From: Roseibium aquae
GTDB taxonomy: Bacteria; Pseudomonadota; Alphaproteobacteria; Rhizobiales; Stappiaceae
NCBI RefSeq assembly: GCF_008711285.1
Contig: NZ_VXDC01000007.1
Coordinates: 248,001 to 312,000, forward strand
DNA length: 64,000 nucleotides
Reading direction: 5' to 3'
Shown: piece after piece, positions 50,462-59,281 of the stretch
How the letters are laid out: each line of letters opens with the position of its first letter
Position numbering within the stretch: the stretch's first letter is position 1
Notes under the pieces: generated by a model
Told to the model about the DNA's origin: nothing
Seen by the model: the letters and a program-made list of their open reading frames with translations, nothing else
The model's database searches: none
Translations under genes and position numbers: made by a program

Positions 50462-51436
50462 CTACAAAAGCTTCCGCCATCGGAAAAAGAGGAACGTGAG
50501 CAGCACCGATGTGACCATCATCATGATGGAGAACCAGAAACCCATCCGCCATTGCAATTCCGGAATATTCTCGAAATTCATCCCGTAAACCGAGGCAATG
50601 AGGGTCGGCGGCAGGAAAATCACCCCAAGAAACGAAAAGATCTTGCCGATCTGGTTTTGTTCGAGGCTGATCAAGCCGACGGTCGCGTCAAGAAGGTAGT
50701 TCAGTTTCGCGTCCAGGGCGTCGCCATGTTCCTTGATCGAGTGAATGTCCCGCCCGAACAACTGCAAGCTGGCTTTTTGAGGGTCGCTCAAAGCAACCTT
50801 CGCGGCATGTGCGTCCAGAAACAGAAGCAGCCGGGCAAGGCTCGCGCACACGTCATGGAGTGCCGCGACGGTCAAGGACAGCCGTCCCTGGCCGCGGATC
50901 GCCTCCTGATAGACCGGTGTGCGGCGGGAGGAAACGCCGTCCTCGAAGACATGCAGGGCCAATTTGTCATGATCGGCGGACGCCCGCTCCATCGCCTCGG
51001 CCGTGCCGTCGACCATGATTTCCATCAAGGAAAAAAAGACCGCTGGCCCCATGTGCTGAACGGTTTGATCGCTTTGGACCAGCCGGCTCAAAAGGTCGAG
51101 GGATTTGATGTTGCCATGACGGACTGTGACCAGCCGCTTTGAACTCAAGACAAACGTGACAAGCCCTTGATCCGTGCCCCTTTCAACGGAGGACACGGGC
51201 ATCGGAGCGGTCATGACCAATGCGCCGGGTTCATCATAAAGGCGGGCGGAGGATTCGATGGACCGCATTTCGTCCCGCTTGGGGATCGCCGCCCCCATGA
51301 GCTTTTCAGCGGCAGCCTGTTCATCCTCTGTCGGGCTGTGAAGATCGATCCAGACCGAGGTCGCCGGGAGCGGCGTTCCAGCACTCAGTTCCACCCGCTC
51401 CAGGCCGGAGGCCGAGGGGCAATAAGCAACGATCAT
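50462..51436 (-). CDS. corA: CorA-type magnesium/cobalt transporter
   Basis: A 324-residue member with a large cytoplasmic N-terminal domain and two C-terminal transmembrane helices. The signature YGMNFENIPEL follows TM1 (the GMN pore motif). TM1 is IFSFLGVIFLPPTLIASVYG and TM2 FSIMMMVTSVLLTFLFF. CorA mediates Mg2+ (and often Co2+/Ni2+) entry as a pentamer. The start is ATG 51436 with GGAG nine bases upstream; an upstream in-frame start at 51541 is not needed. The gene faces pdxH. Confidence 0.93.
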   Translation of the reverse strand: MIVAYCPSASGLERVELSAGTPLPATSVWIDLHSPTEDEQAAAEKLMGAAIPKRDEMRSIESSARLYDEPGALVMTAPMPVSSVERGTDQGLVTFVLSSKRLVTVRHGNIKSLDLLSRLVQSDQTVQHMGPAVFFSLMEIMVDGTAEAMERASADHDKLALHVFEDGVSSRRTPVYQEAIRGQGRLSLTVAALHDVCASLARLLLFLDAHAAKVALSDPQKASLQLFGRDIHSIKEHGDALDAKLNYLLDATVGLISLEQNQIGKIFSFLGVIFLPPTLIASVYGMNFENIPELQWRMGFWFSIMMMVTSVLLTFLFFRWRKLL

Positions 51437-51636
51437 GATACCGCTCCGCAAAGTGCGGCCCGTCTCCTGGACAAAGGCCCGTTCACCCTGCCGGGTATCG
51501 CACGAGTGGGCGGATCGGTCCACCTGCCAGAGGAAAAGCAACTTCCATCCTGCACGTACGCGGACCGCGCGCGTTCAACCCGGCGGCCGTGCCTGCTGCG
51601 GGTCAGGTTCAAGCTTTGCCTGCGGGGAGGGCAGGC

Positions 51637-51975
51637 TTACTTGACGATTTTATAGCCCGCGCCCTTGGTGCAGATTGCCGCCGCATTGACAGCTGCAATG
51701 CCGACCGGCTTGTACCGGTTTTCCAGTTTTGTGCCGGATTGAGGTTGGGGAGCGGGCGTGGCTTTTTGCTCGGACATGTTCTTTGCCATTTGTTCGGACG
51801 CGATCACCAAGCCTGCGTACCGAATGAGACTTTCCTGTGACCGGACCATCGAAAAATCGCCGGTCCTGATCCGCTTGTGCCTGAAGATGATGGGGTCTTG
51901 CCGATCATTCAGCCATTCAAAAAAAATGACGATTTGTAACCGGCTGTCAATCGCCAATGCTTTGCCGGCTGTCAT
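51637..51975 (-). CDS. Hypothetical protein
   Basis: A 112-residue frame with ATG 51975 and AGGGG upstream. The first 50 residues are compact with a hydrophobic stretch (LQIVIFFEWLNDRQDPIIFRH), and the C-terminus KYKPVGIAAVNAAAICT-like segment is ordered. The product has no signal or membrane helix. I do not recognise it, and it lies partly in a stretch where many frames are open, so it is only a candidate. The longer reading to 52440 is antisense to the DUF1499 gene and should not be used. Confidence 0.45.
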   Translation of the reverse strand: MTAGKALAIDSRLQIVIFFEWLNDRQDPIIFRHKRIRTGDFSMVRSQESLIRYAGLVIASEQMAKNMSEQKATPAPQPQSGTKLENRYKPVGIAAVNAAAICTKGAGYKIVK

Positions 51976-52124
51976 TTCGTATGCCCCTGTCCGGATCGAA
52001 GCGCAGGGTGGTCGCTTGCAGCGTGAAGCGGATGAACGTAAGCAGAAGGCAGAGCGGCCCGATGGGGTTGTTAAACCCAGCCGCGGCTCCGGGGAGAGCG
52101 GTGGGGCATCAGTCGGACGGAACC

Positions 52125-53141
52125 ATGAAACGATACGCGCGCTACAGATCCTCGCTCGCCCCTTTTGGGCGGACGGTGGGCGCATTGAGCGTTGCCATCG
52201 CCGTCTTGTCGGTTTTGCTGCACCGGTTCGGCCTAATTGAAGCCTGGGTGATGAGCGCCTCGCTGGCGGTTGCCGCCGGCTTCGGATTGACCGCCGCCGT
52301 GATCGCTTTTCTGGCGCTGCGGCGGTTGTGGCGGTTCGGCGGCAGCGGTTACCTGGACGCCCAGTTGGGCGCTGTTCTGGGTCTTGCCGGTGCGGCCCCG
52401 GTGTGTGTTGTGGCGTGGGTCTGGATCTTCGAGCCGCCACTGACCGACGTGGCGACCGATCCGTCGGATCCCCCGGTCATCTCCCAAAACCCGGCCGATT
52501 TGGCGGTCGAAGACCAGGCCGCGCAATTTTTTCAAGACTTGATCCTGGAGCGGGCCCGCGCGGTCACCGGGCAGCTCGCCGGTTCGCCGGATGGCGATGC
52601 GGCCGCGGTCCAGCGGGCTCTCTACGAGGACATTGTGCCCCGCCGCTACCGGATGCCGCCAGCCCGTCTCCACGCCGCCATGCGCCGGGCAGCTGAAGCA
52701 CGTGGCTGGGTTCTCACGGACGAGTTGCCGCCCGACTTGCCGGATGCCGAAACCCGTGCCCAGTATCTGGCGCGCTCGCCAGTGCTCGGGATCGGCGCCG
52801 ATATCGGCATCCGCATCAGGCCGGACCCCGTCGGAGCGCTGCTTGACGTGCGCTCGGTGTCGCGCTCCCCGGTCCCCGACTTTACCGGAAACGCCGACCG
52901 TATCCGGTCCCTGCTCGCGGAGATTGATCTGGTCTTGATCGAGACCTACGGGGATCTCGCGCGGCTTGCGGTCCTGGAGGACGAACTGGAGGAAATGGTG
53001 GAGGGCAGCCCATCCGGCGCGGAGCCGGAGGAAGACGCTGCGCCGCAAATCCCGACCCCGGCCTTCAAACCCTATTTCGAAACGGAGGACGGGCTGCCGG
53101 AGGGCGAGGGCGATCTTCCAGCCCCCGCCTCGTCCGGATGA
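52125..53141 (+). CDS. DUF1499 membrane protein
   Basis: A 338-residue protein with two or three N-terminal membrane helices (GALSVAIAVLSVLLHRFG, ASLAVAAGFGLTAAVIAFLAL, GAVLGLAGAAPVCVVAWVW), then a soluble DUF1499 domain that ends with LLDVRSVSRSPVPDFTGNAD. The C-terminal 60 residues are acidic and low-complexity, with alternating Glu/Pro. DUF1499 proteins are unannotated but common in Rhizobiales. The start at ATG 52125 has a GGA nearby and a typical basic N-terminus MKRYARYR. Function unknown. Confidence 0.8.
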   Translation: MKRYARYRSSLAPFGRTVGALSVAIAVLSVLLHRFGLIEAWVMSASLAVAAGFGLTAAVIAFLALRRLWRFGGSGYLDAQLGAVLGLAGAAPVCVVAWVWIFEPPLTDVATDPSDPPVISQNPADLAVEDQAAQFFQDLILERARAVTGQLAGSPDGDAAAVQRALYEDIVPRRYRMPPARLHAAMRRAAEARGWVLTDELPPDLPDAETRAQYLARSPVLGIGADIGIRIRPDPVGALLDVRSVSRSPVPDFTGNADRIRSLLAEIDLVLIETYGDLARLAVLEDELEEMVEGSPSGAEPEEDAAPQIPTPAFKPYFETEDGLPEGEGDLPAPASSG

Positions 53142-53177
53142 GAAACCGGGGGCCGGTGCTCGTCCCGGCTGTCCGAT

Positions 53178-54077
53178 CTACGCAAGCTGGTAGCGGGCAT
53201 TCAGCAGCAATTCGGGACTGGCCGCCACGCGGCCCCGGTCGACGAGATCCTCGAGCTGGGCGAAAACCGACAGCGCCGCCGCGCCTTTCAGTCCGTCCGG
53301 GAGGTCGAGATAAATCAGCTCGACCAGTTCCGGGATCGTTTTGGCTCCCGTTGCAAGTTGCTCCATGATGGCGGTCTCGCGCCGCAGCCTGTGCGCCCGA
53401 AGGTCGGCCATATAGGGACGGGCGTCCGCGATCGCAGCTCCGTGACCCGGCAGGAAATGGTGTTCGGGCCGACCCATCAGTTTGTCAAGGGAGGACAGGT
53501 AGGCCCGCATGTTGCCGTCCGGCGGAGCGACGATTGAGGTCGACCATGCCATGACATGGTCTCCGGACAAGAGATAAGGCGTGCCCAACAGCGCGAAACT
53601 CAAGTGGTTCTGGGTATGGCCGGGCGTGGCAATCGCTTCCAGCGTCAGCCCGCCCGCGTCGAACCGGTCGCCGTCGCCCATCAGCACATCCGGCTGATAA
53701 TCGCGGTCGGCGCTGGCATCCATCGGGTTGATCTCCCCGAGCTTAAGGTCGCGCGCGGCCCGGTGCGGGCCGCAGCCGATGACCGGGGCGTGGGACAAGT
53801 CCTTGAGCCGACGGGCGGCGGGCGAATGGTCGACATGGGTGTGGGTCACCGCGATGGCGGCGATCTCAGCTCCGGATGTGGCCCGCAGGATGGTTTCGAT
53901 ATGGCTGTCCAGGTCCGGTCCGGGATCGACGACGATGATCGGGTCGATGCCGATCAGATAAGTGTTGGTTCCGTGAAAGGTGAAGGCGCCGGAGTTTGGC
54001 GCGGTGATCCGGCGGATCCCGTCCGACAGTGCTACCGCTTCCCCGTAACGGGGATCAAAATCGCGATTGTGATCCAA
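53178..54077 (-). CDS. MBL-fold metallo-hydrolase (LACTB2-like)
   Basis: The 299-residue protein has the metallo-beta-lactamase Zn motif THTHVDHSPAARRL, the later His in GHTQNHLSF, SGDHVMAW and LPGHGAAI. The LACTB2-like winged-helix domain forms the C-terminal 70 residues. The start codon seems to be TTG 54077 (MDHNRDFDPRYGEAV after translation), because the next ATG/GTG would lose the conserved N-terminus; no strong ribosome binding site precedes it. Possible roles include endoribonuclease or thioester hydrolysis; the substrate is unknown. It converges on the DUF1499 gene. Confidence 0.87.
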   Translation of the reverse strand: MDHNRDFDPRYGEAVALSDGIRRITAPNSGAFTFHGTNTYLIGIDPIIVVDPGPDLDSHIETILRATSGAEIAAIAVTHTHVDHSPAARRLKDLSHAPVIGCGPHRAARDLKLGEINPMDASADRDYQPDVLMGDGDRFDAGGLTLEAIATPGHTQNHLSFALLGTPYLLSGDHVMAWSTSIVAPPDGNMRAYLSSLDKLMGRPEHHFLPGHGAAIADARPYMADLRAHRLRRETAIMEQLATGAKTIPELVELIYLDLPDGLKGAAALSVFAQLEDLVDRGRVAASPELLLNARYQLA

Positions 54078-54352
54078 TGCAAAAATACCGATCGTTCGAT
54101 GTTCACGCGCCCGCCGCAGTTGCTGTGGATGGTTTGCGTCCGGGCCTGGTCACCCTATCCAACCTTTTGAATTCGGGCCAGAGTGCAACCCGAATGATAA
54201 AACGGCCCGCCGTCTTCAAGCGTTTGTTTTGGTTGGCGGGTAAACAGGGCCCATGACCGGGGAACGGCTTGGCGGTTTCCGGTTTTGCAATTCTCCCCAA
54301 CGGGCCGCAGGCCACGTCAAGGAGACGGTCTTGAGAGCGCGGACAGCAGACG

Positions 54353-54832
54353 ATGTTGAATGACATTTGCCAATTCGAGTGTTTTTTGCCCACGTCCCGG
54401 GAAAAGGCTTTCCAGCTCGTTGTCGACCATCCCGAGAAATGGTGGATCAGTCCGTTCCTGGAAGAGGGCGGGCAAGCGGTGATCGCATCGGCGGTGGGGA
54501 TCGAACCGCATCCGGGAGGTGTCTGCTACGAGATGGATCCGGCCGGCCGCCGGCGGATCTGGGGCACCGTCCTGTCGATCGAGCCGCCGCTCTACATCCG
54601 CATAGCCTGGCAAGTGTCGCCGAACCGCGTGCCGATTGGCGATCCGGCGGCCTCCAGCCGCGTGATGATGGAATTCCGCGCCTCCGGATCGTCGGCCCGC
54701 CTGGTGGTAACCCACAGCGAGTTTGTCCGTCACGGTGAGGGGGCCGATGGATACCGGAGCTTCATGGGAGAACCGATGGGATGGCCGAAGCTTCTGGCAA
54801 ACCTGTCCCATGCCGCAAGGGAACGGCCTTGA
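54353..54832 (+). CDS. SRPBCC-domain protein (AHSA1-like)
   Basis: A 159-residue single-domain protein of the START/Bet v1-like fold. The sequence (CFLPTSREKAFQLVVDHPEKWW, GGVCYEMDPAGRRRIWGTVLSIEPPLYIRIAW) has the polyketide-cyclase/AHSA1 pattern. It probably binds a hydrophobic ligand; no enzymatic residues are visible. The gene stands alone between the MBL-fold gene and phoR. The 275 bases before it (54078-54352) hold no other visible feature. Confidence 0.78.
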   Translation: MLNDICQFECFLPTSREKAFQLVVDHPEKWWISPFLEEGGQAVIASAVGIEPHPGGVCYEMDPAGRRRIWGTVLSIEPPLYIRIAWQVSPNRVPIGDPAASSRVMMEFRASGSSARLVVTHSEFVRHGEGADGYRSFMGEPMGWPKLLANLSHAARERP

Positions 54833-55010
54833 CGGCCCGGGTGCCCGTTCGACGGGCTGGTGGAACCGGCCCTGTTCCGGCTTGGCCACACGGGCACCGG
54901 CCCCGTAACCCCTGAAGTGTCGCTCGGCTGACATGTTTTACGTGTAAGTCCCAGCGCCTACCTCGAAAACACGCAGGCTTGTGCGATTTAGGGTGCGCGG
55001 CTTTCATGAG

Positions 55011-55026
55011 ATGGCTAAGTAGCCAT
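55011..55026. promoter_or_regulatory. Inverted repeat upstream of phoR
   Basis: ATGGCTA-AG-TAGCCAT, a 7-2-7 perfect inverted repeat 58 bases before the phoR start codon. It may be an operator or a leader hairpin. A partial Pho half-site ATGTCAC overlaps its end at 55025, but the second half-site is poor. The 250-base region from 54833 holds no other feature I can support. Confidence 0.35.
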
Positions 55027-55083
55027 GTCACAAGGGGCCCAATCAAAACGACATCAATCGGGGGACGTTCCGGGCGAAGCGCC

Positions 55084-56406
55084 ATGGCTATCAAGGGCAA
55101 GAATACCGATCCATTCGCCGACGACTATGTTCCGGCCACACCCATCACGCGCCTCAAGGAGGGGCGATGGCCGCTTGTCGCTGGAGTTTCGGCGATCACA
55201 TGCGGCGCGGTGTTTTATGACGTTCCGGTTCTGTTTTCTGTTGCCTCGGGGCTCCTGCTCGCGGGGGCGACCGCCTATGTGCCGCGCAAGGCGCGGATGC
55301 GCAAAAGGGTTACCTCGGGTCCGCGCGCCATTCCCCGCATGTGGCCGGGGACGGGGATGAAGGTCACCGCCGATGCGCTCGCGAACCCCTGCTTTATCGC
55401 GGATGGCCGGGGCATCATCCGCTATGTCAACAAGGCCGCCGCAAAAAACCATGCCGGCGTGAAGCCGGGAGATCCCCTGTCCTTTTCCTTGCGGGCCCCC
55501 TCGCTTCTGGAAGCCTTTGACCGCGTTTGCGTTTCCGCGTCGCCCGAGCGCATCGTGTGGATGGAAAAGGTGCCGACCGAAGCCTGGTACGAAGCCCATC
55601 TTTCGCCGATCTACCTGCCGGGCTCGTCAGGCGCCGCGGAGCGGGGCGACGTGCCGGATTTCGTTCTTGTCGTCATCAACGATCTCACCGAACAAAGACG
55701 CCTGGAGCGGATGCGCACGGATTTTGTGGCCAATGCCAGCCACGAATTGCGCACGCCGCTGGCCTCCCTGACCGGGTTCATCGAGACCTTGCAGGGGCCA
55801 GCCAAGGAGGACGATGCGGCCCGCGAACGGTTCTTGAACATCATGCTGGAGCAGGCAGGCCGGATGCGCCGCCTGATTGACGATATCCTCTCCCTATCGC
55901 GGGTCGAGCTGAAGGCCCATGTGCGGCCCGACACGCCGGTCGATCTTGGGGAAGTGGTCCGGCATACGGTGGATTCGCTGGGGCCTCTGGCGCGCGAGCT
56001 GGAGGTGGCCATCGAAGTTCACTTTTCCGGTGGCCTGGCCGAAGTCAAAGGCGACCGGGACGAGCTGATCGAGGTTGTCGAAAACCTGATTGAAAACGCT
56101 CTGAAATACGGCAGCGCGGGCAAGCGGGTCGATGTCCGGATCGAAGCCGAAAAAGGCCCGGGCGATGGCATATCGAGCTGGGGGCTGCATGTCACCGACT
56201 ACGGTGAGGGGATCCCGCCGGAACACCTGCCGCGCCTGACGGAGCGGTTTTATCGCGTGGATGTCGATTCCAGCCGGGTGATGCGGGGAACCGGACTGGG
56301 ACTGGCTATCGTCAAGCATATCCTGACCCGGCACCGTGCCCGACTTGAAATCGTCAGCAGTCCGGGAAAAGGGGCAACATTTTCCGTCCGGTTTCCCCCG
56401 GACTGA
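55084..56406 (+). CDS. phoR: Phosphate regulon sensor histidine kinase PhoR
   Basis: A 440-residue sensor kinase with two N-terminal membrane helices (about residues 30-70), a PAS domain (NPCFIADGRGIIRYVNKAAAK), and the HisKA domain with NASHELRTPLASLTGF, where His is the phosphorylation site. The HATPase core has ENLIENALKYG, DYGEGIPPEHL and GTGLGLAIVKHI. In the Pho system it phosphorylates PhoB when phosphate is low and is kept silent by Pst-PhoU. The start is ATG 55084; a longer frame above is not conserved. It precedes pstS by 377 bases and has a separate promoter. Confidence 0.92.
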   Translation: MAIKGKNTDPFADDYVPATPITRLKEGRWPLVAGVSAITCGAVFYDVPVLFSVASGLLLAGATAYVPRKARMRKRVTSGPRAIPRMWPGTGMKVTADALANPCFIADGRGIIRYVNKAAAKNHAGVKPGDPLSFSLRAPSLLEAFDRVCVSASPERIVWMEKVPTEAWYEAHLSPIYLPGSSGAAERGDVPDFVLVVINDLTEQRRLERMRTDFVANASHELRTPLASLTGFIETLQGPAKEDDAARERFLNIMLEQAGRMRRLIDDILSLSRVELKAHVRPDTPVDLGEVVRHTVDSLGPLARELEVAIEVHFSGGLAEVKGDRDELIEVVENLIENALKYGSAGKRVDVRIEAEKGPGDGISSWGLHVTDYGEGIPPEHLPRLTERFYRVDVDSSRVMRGTGLGLAIVKHILTRHRARLEIVSSPGKGATFSVRFPPD

Positions 56407-56783
56407 CCGTTTTCCGGTCTGACGGGCTCGCTTTGCCGCCCGGTCAATTTGGGCGTTTGTAAAAGGCATCCGCTCCGCCGGCCGTCCCTGGAAGACCAGG
56501 GCGGCTTGCTCCGAATTCGCGCCATCTGGTCCGGCCGGACCCGCGAAAGGTAAATCGGCCGGATCAGCACCCCGGCGTCGCCCGAAATTGCCTGATAGAC
56601 ATTCTCAAATCTGTCAAAATAGAAAAAAATGCCAATTAATTCAATGCGTTGAATTGTCATTAAAATGAAAAATAATCGTCATAGAAGTCACACGTGCCGG
56701 TTCTACGGTCTCGGCCATCGTTCGGGGGTATTAACCCTTGAACGTGTACCCAAGAAACCTTGACATTCAAAGGGAGTGGTCAA
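56407..56783. other. phoR-pstS intergenic region
   Basis: The 377-base gap separates the phoR end from pstS. From about 56580 the sequence becomes visibly AT-rich and contains the PhoB half-site array at 56654. No hairpin with a T-run ends phoR transcription, so readthrough into pst is possible. Nothing else is evident in the first 170 bases. Confidence 0.5.
56654..56693 (+). promoter_or_regulatory. Pho box array upstream of pstS
   Basis: Repeating 11-base units TTGTCATTAAA, ATGAAAAATAA and TCGTCATAGAA, then GTCACAC, resemble PhoB half-sites in phase (TTGTCAT six of seven matches, TCGTCAT five of seven, separated by 22 bases). The array ends 90 bases before the pstS start codon. It lies in AT-rich DNA. 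The spacing and phase suit cooperative PhoB binding and strong activation of the pst operon under phosphate limitation. Confidence 0.7.
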
Positions 56784-57827
56784 GTGAAATTTACGACCCT
56801 CGTTAGCGTGACGGCCCTCGCCGTTGCTTCCACTACAATGGTTGGTGCAGTTCAGGCGCGTGAAGAAATTCGCCGTGTCGGCTCTTCCACCGTGTTCCCC
56901 TACACGCAGGCCGTGGCAGAGCAGTTTGCAAACAACACCGGCTTTCCTTCCCCCATCGTCGAATCGACCGGAACGGGCGGTGGCATGCAGATCTTCTGCG
57001 GCGGCATCGGCGAGCAGTTCGCCGACATCACTGGCGCGTCGCGCCGCATGAAGGCATCCGAGTACCAGCTTTGCATGGACGGCGGAGTGACCAGCATCAC
57101 CGAGGCCCGCATTGGCTCCGACGGCCTTTCTGTCGCGATTTCACGCGACGCGGATTTCGCGTGGGACCTGTCGCTGGCTGAAATTTACCTTGCGCTGGCC
57201 GCGCAGGTTCCGGTTGACGGTGCATGGGCAGACAACCCTTACACCACTTGGAACCAAATCAATCCGGACCTACCCGAAATCAAAATCGAAGTTCTGGGTC
57301 CTCCGCCGACATCCGGTACACGTGACGCGTTCGTCGAGTTGGCGATGTGGGCAGGTTGCGAAGATCTCGACTTCGTGAAGGAAGCCGGGCATGACGGCGA
57401 TTGGGTCGAAGAGAACTGCTCGCGCATGCGCACTGACGGCCCGTTCATCGAGGCAGGCGAAAACGACAACTTGATCGTGCAGCGTCTGCAGGCCAACAAA
57501 GACGCAATGGGCATCTTCGGCTATTCCTTCTTGTACGAGAACCAGGATACGCTGAAGGCGGTAACGATCGGCGGAGTCGAGCCTGGAGCTGAAACCATCG
57601 CAGACGGATCATACCCGATCTCGCGTCCTTTGTTCTTCTACATCAAGAACGCGCATCGCGGCGTGATCCCCGGCTTCGAGGAATTCCTGGCCGAATACAT
57701 GTCTGAAGACGCGCTGGCTCCGGGTGGCTACCTCGAGGAGCGTGGTCTGGTGCCGCTGTCCGAGGCGGCTCGTACCGAACTGCGTGAGCGTGTTGCAAAC
57801 GCGGTACCCATGGACCCGATCAAGTAA
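56784..57827 (+). CDS. pstS: Phosphate ABC transporter substrate-binding protein PstS
   Basis: A 347-residue periplasmic protein with a signal peptide (KFTTLVSVTALAVASTTMVGAVQA). The binding domain has VGSSTVFPYTQAVAEQF, ESTGTGGGMQIFCGGIG and GPPPTSGTRDAFVELA, the Ser/Thr/Gly phosphate-binding loops, plus two Cys-containing segments. The start is GTG 56784 with GGGAG upstream; the frame opens 24 bases earlier. It leads the pst operon and is under the Pho box array. Codon use and base composition differ from phoR: less GC-rich at third positions. Confidence 0.95.
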   Translation: MKFTTLVSVTALAVASTTMVGAVQAREEIRRVGSSTVFPYTQAVAEQFANNTGFPSPIVESTGTGGGMQIFCGGIGEQFADITGASRRMKASEYQLCMDGGVTSITEARIGSDGLSVAISRDADFAWDLSLAEIYLALAAQVPVDGAWADNPYTTWNQINPDLPEIKIEVLGPPPTSGTRDAFVELAMWAGCEDLDFVKEAGHDGDWVEENCSRMRTDGPFIEAGENDNLIVQRLQANKDAMGIFGYSFLYENQDTLKAVTIGGVEPGAETIADGSYPISRPLFFYIKNAHRGVIPGFEEFLAEYMSEDALAPGGYLEERGLVPLSEAARTELRERVANAVPMDPIK

Positions 57828-57842
57828 TTTGAAACTAGCGTT

Positions 57843-57868
57843 GACTGCCCGGCTTACACCGGGCAGTC
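57843..57868 (+). other. Intercistronic stem-loop between pstS and pstC
   Basis: Perfect ten-base-pair hairpin GACTGCCCGG/CCGGGCAGTC with a six-base loop CTTACA. No T-run follows, so it is more likely an mRNA-stabilising or partial-attenuation element that makes pstS more abundant than pstC and pstA, as is common for binding-protein genes. Confidence 0.7.
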
Positions 57869-57892
57869 CGACTACTTCTGAGGTTGGTCCTT

Positions 57893-59269
57893 ATGACAGC
57901 TGTGCCTTTCATCATCTTGTTGCTAGCGGCTATTGTCGGCTATGCGATCAATATCCAAGCCGCCCGGGCCATTCGGTCAGGTGGTGACCGGCTCCATTCG
58001 CTCGAGCATTTTCACGGGCTTTTTTCGCTATTGCTTGTCGTTGTGCCAGCGTTGACCTTGGTTTTGATCTGGTTGGCTTTGCAAGGCAGCATCGTCGATG
58101 GCCTTGTGATGTCATCCTTGCCCAGCGGGGTTTTGGATGGTCTCGGCTCGGGCCAGATCCAGCTCATTGGGGCAGAGATCAGGTCCATAGCGGGAGGGCG
58201 GATTTTCGGCACGCCGGAGAACTGGAAGCTTGAGGCGGCGGATCGTTTGCTTGGCTATCGTCAGGCGTCCGGCTGGCTTCTGGTAACGGTTGTTACACTG
58301 ATGTCGCTGGGGCTAATTTTCTTTGCGCGCAGCAAGGTTGCTGCTGAGTTCCGCGCTAGACAGGGGGTTGAGCGTATCACTCTCTGGCTGATGATTTTCT
58401 GCGCCGTCGTAGCAATTTTTACGACTGTAGGGATCGTTGCTGCTCTTACGTTTGAGACACTTAAGTTTTTCCAACGCGTTCCGGTAACTGAGTTTCTATT
58501 TGGACTAAACTGGGAGCCTCAGATCCCGATCCGCGAGGACCAAATCGCCGCCGAGGGGGCTTTCGGCGCCGTCCCGGTATTTCTTGGAACCATAGTTATT
58601 GCGACCGTCGCCCTCCTGATCGCGGTACCGGTGGGCCTATTCACGGCGATCTACCTTAATGAGTTTTCGCCTACATCCATCCGGAATGTAGTCAAGCCGA
58701 TCCTTGAAATTCTCGCTGGCGTGCCGACCGTTGTTTATGGCTTTTTCGCGATCCTCGTGGTTGCGCCGGCAATCAGACAGTTTGGGCAGTCGATCGGGGT
58801 CGAGGTGGCATCGAATACCGCTCTTGCCGCGGGCGGGGTCATGGGGATCATGCTCATTCCGTTCATATCCTCTTTCGCAGACGACGCCCTTTCGGCAGTG
58901 CCGCGCAGCTTGCGTGATGGTGCTCTGGCACTTGGTGCGACCCGTGGAGAGATGATGCTTAATGTCCTTTTCCCTGCGGCCATCCCAGGTATCGTCGGGG
59001 GAATATTGCTGGCAGTGAGCCGTGCGATCGGTGAGACCATGATTGTCGTTATGGCCGCTGGTTTGATTGCACGCATGACAATCAATCCTCTGGACAGTGT
59101 GACTGCAGTGACGGTGCAGATCGTTACTCTGCTGATCGGTGACACCTCCTTTGACAATCCCAAAACCTTGGCGGCCTTTGCCTTGGGCATGATGTTGTTC
59201 ATCGCAACCCTAGTGATCAACGTATTCGCCCTGCGTATCGTTCGCAAGTATCGTGAAATCTACGATTGA
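57893..59269 (+). CDS. pstC: Phosphate ABC transporter permease PstC (long form)
   Basis: The 458-residue integral membrane protein is a long PstC, with extra N-terminal helices and a soluble region before the conserved permease domain. The core contains GTIVIATVALLIAVPVGLFT and LEILAGVPTVVYGFFAI and the EAA-loop SLRDGALALGATRGEMMLNV that docks PstB. The start is ATG 57893 with GAGG upstream. It pairs with PstA to form the inner-membrane channel. Long PstC/PstA forms are frequent in alphaproteobacteria. Composition is like pstS. Confidence 0.94.
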   Translation: MTAVPFIILLLAAIVGYAINIQAARAIRSGGDRLHSLEHFHGLFSLLLVVVPALTLVLIWLALQGSIVDGLVMSSLPSGVLDGLGSGQIQLIGAEIRSIAGGRIFGTPENWKLEAADRLLGYRQASGWLLVTVVTLMSLGLIFFARSKVAAEFRARQGVERITLWLMIFCAVVAIFTTVGIVAALTFETLKFFQRVPVTEFLFGLNWEPQIPIREDQIAAEGAFGAVPVFLGTIVIATVALLIAVPVGLFTAIYLNEFSPTSIRNVVKPILEILAGVPTVVYGFFAILVVAPAIRQFGQSIGVEVASNTALAAGGVMGIMLIPFISSFADDALSAVPRSLRDGALALGATRGEMMLNVLFPAAIPGIVGGILLAVSRAIGETMIVVMAAGLIARMTINPLDSVTAVTVQIVTLLIGDTSFDNPKTLAAFALGMMLFIATLVINVFALRIVRKYREIYD

Positions 59270-59281
59270 GGCCCGGCCGAA

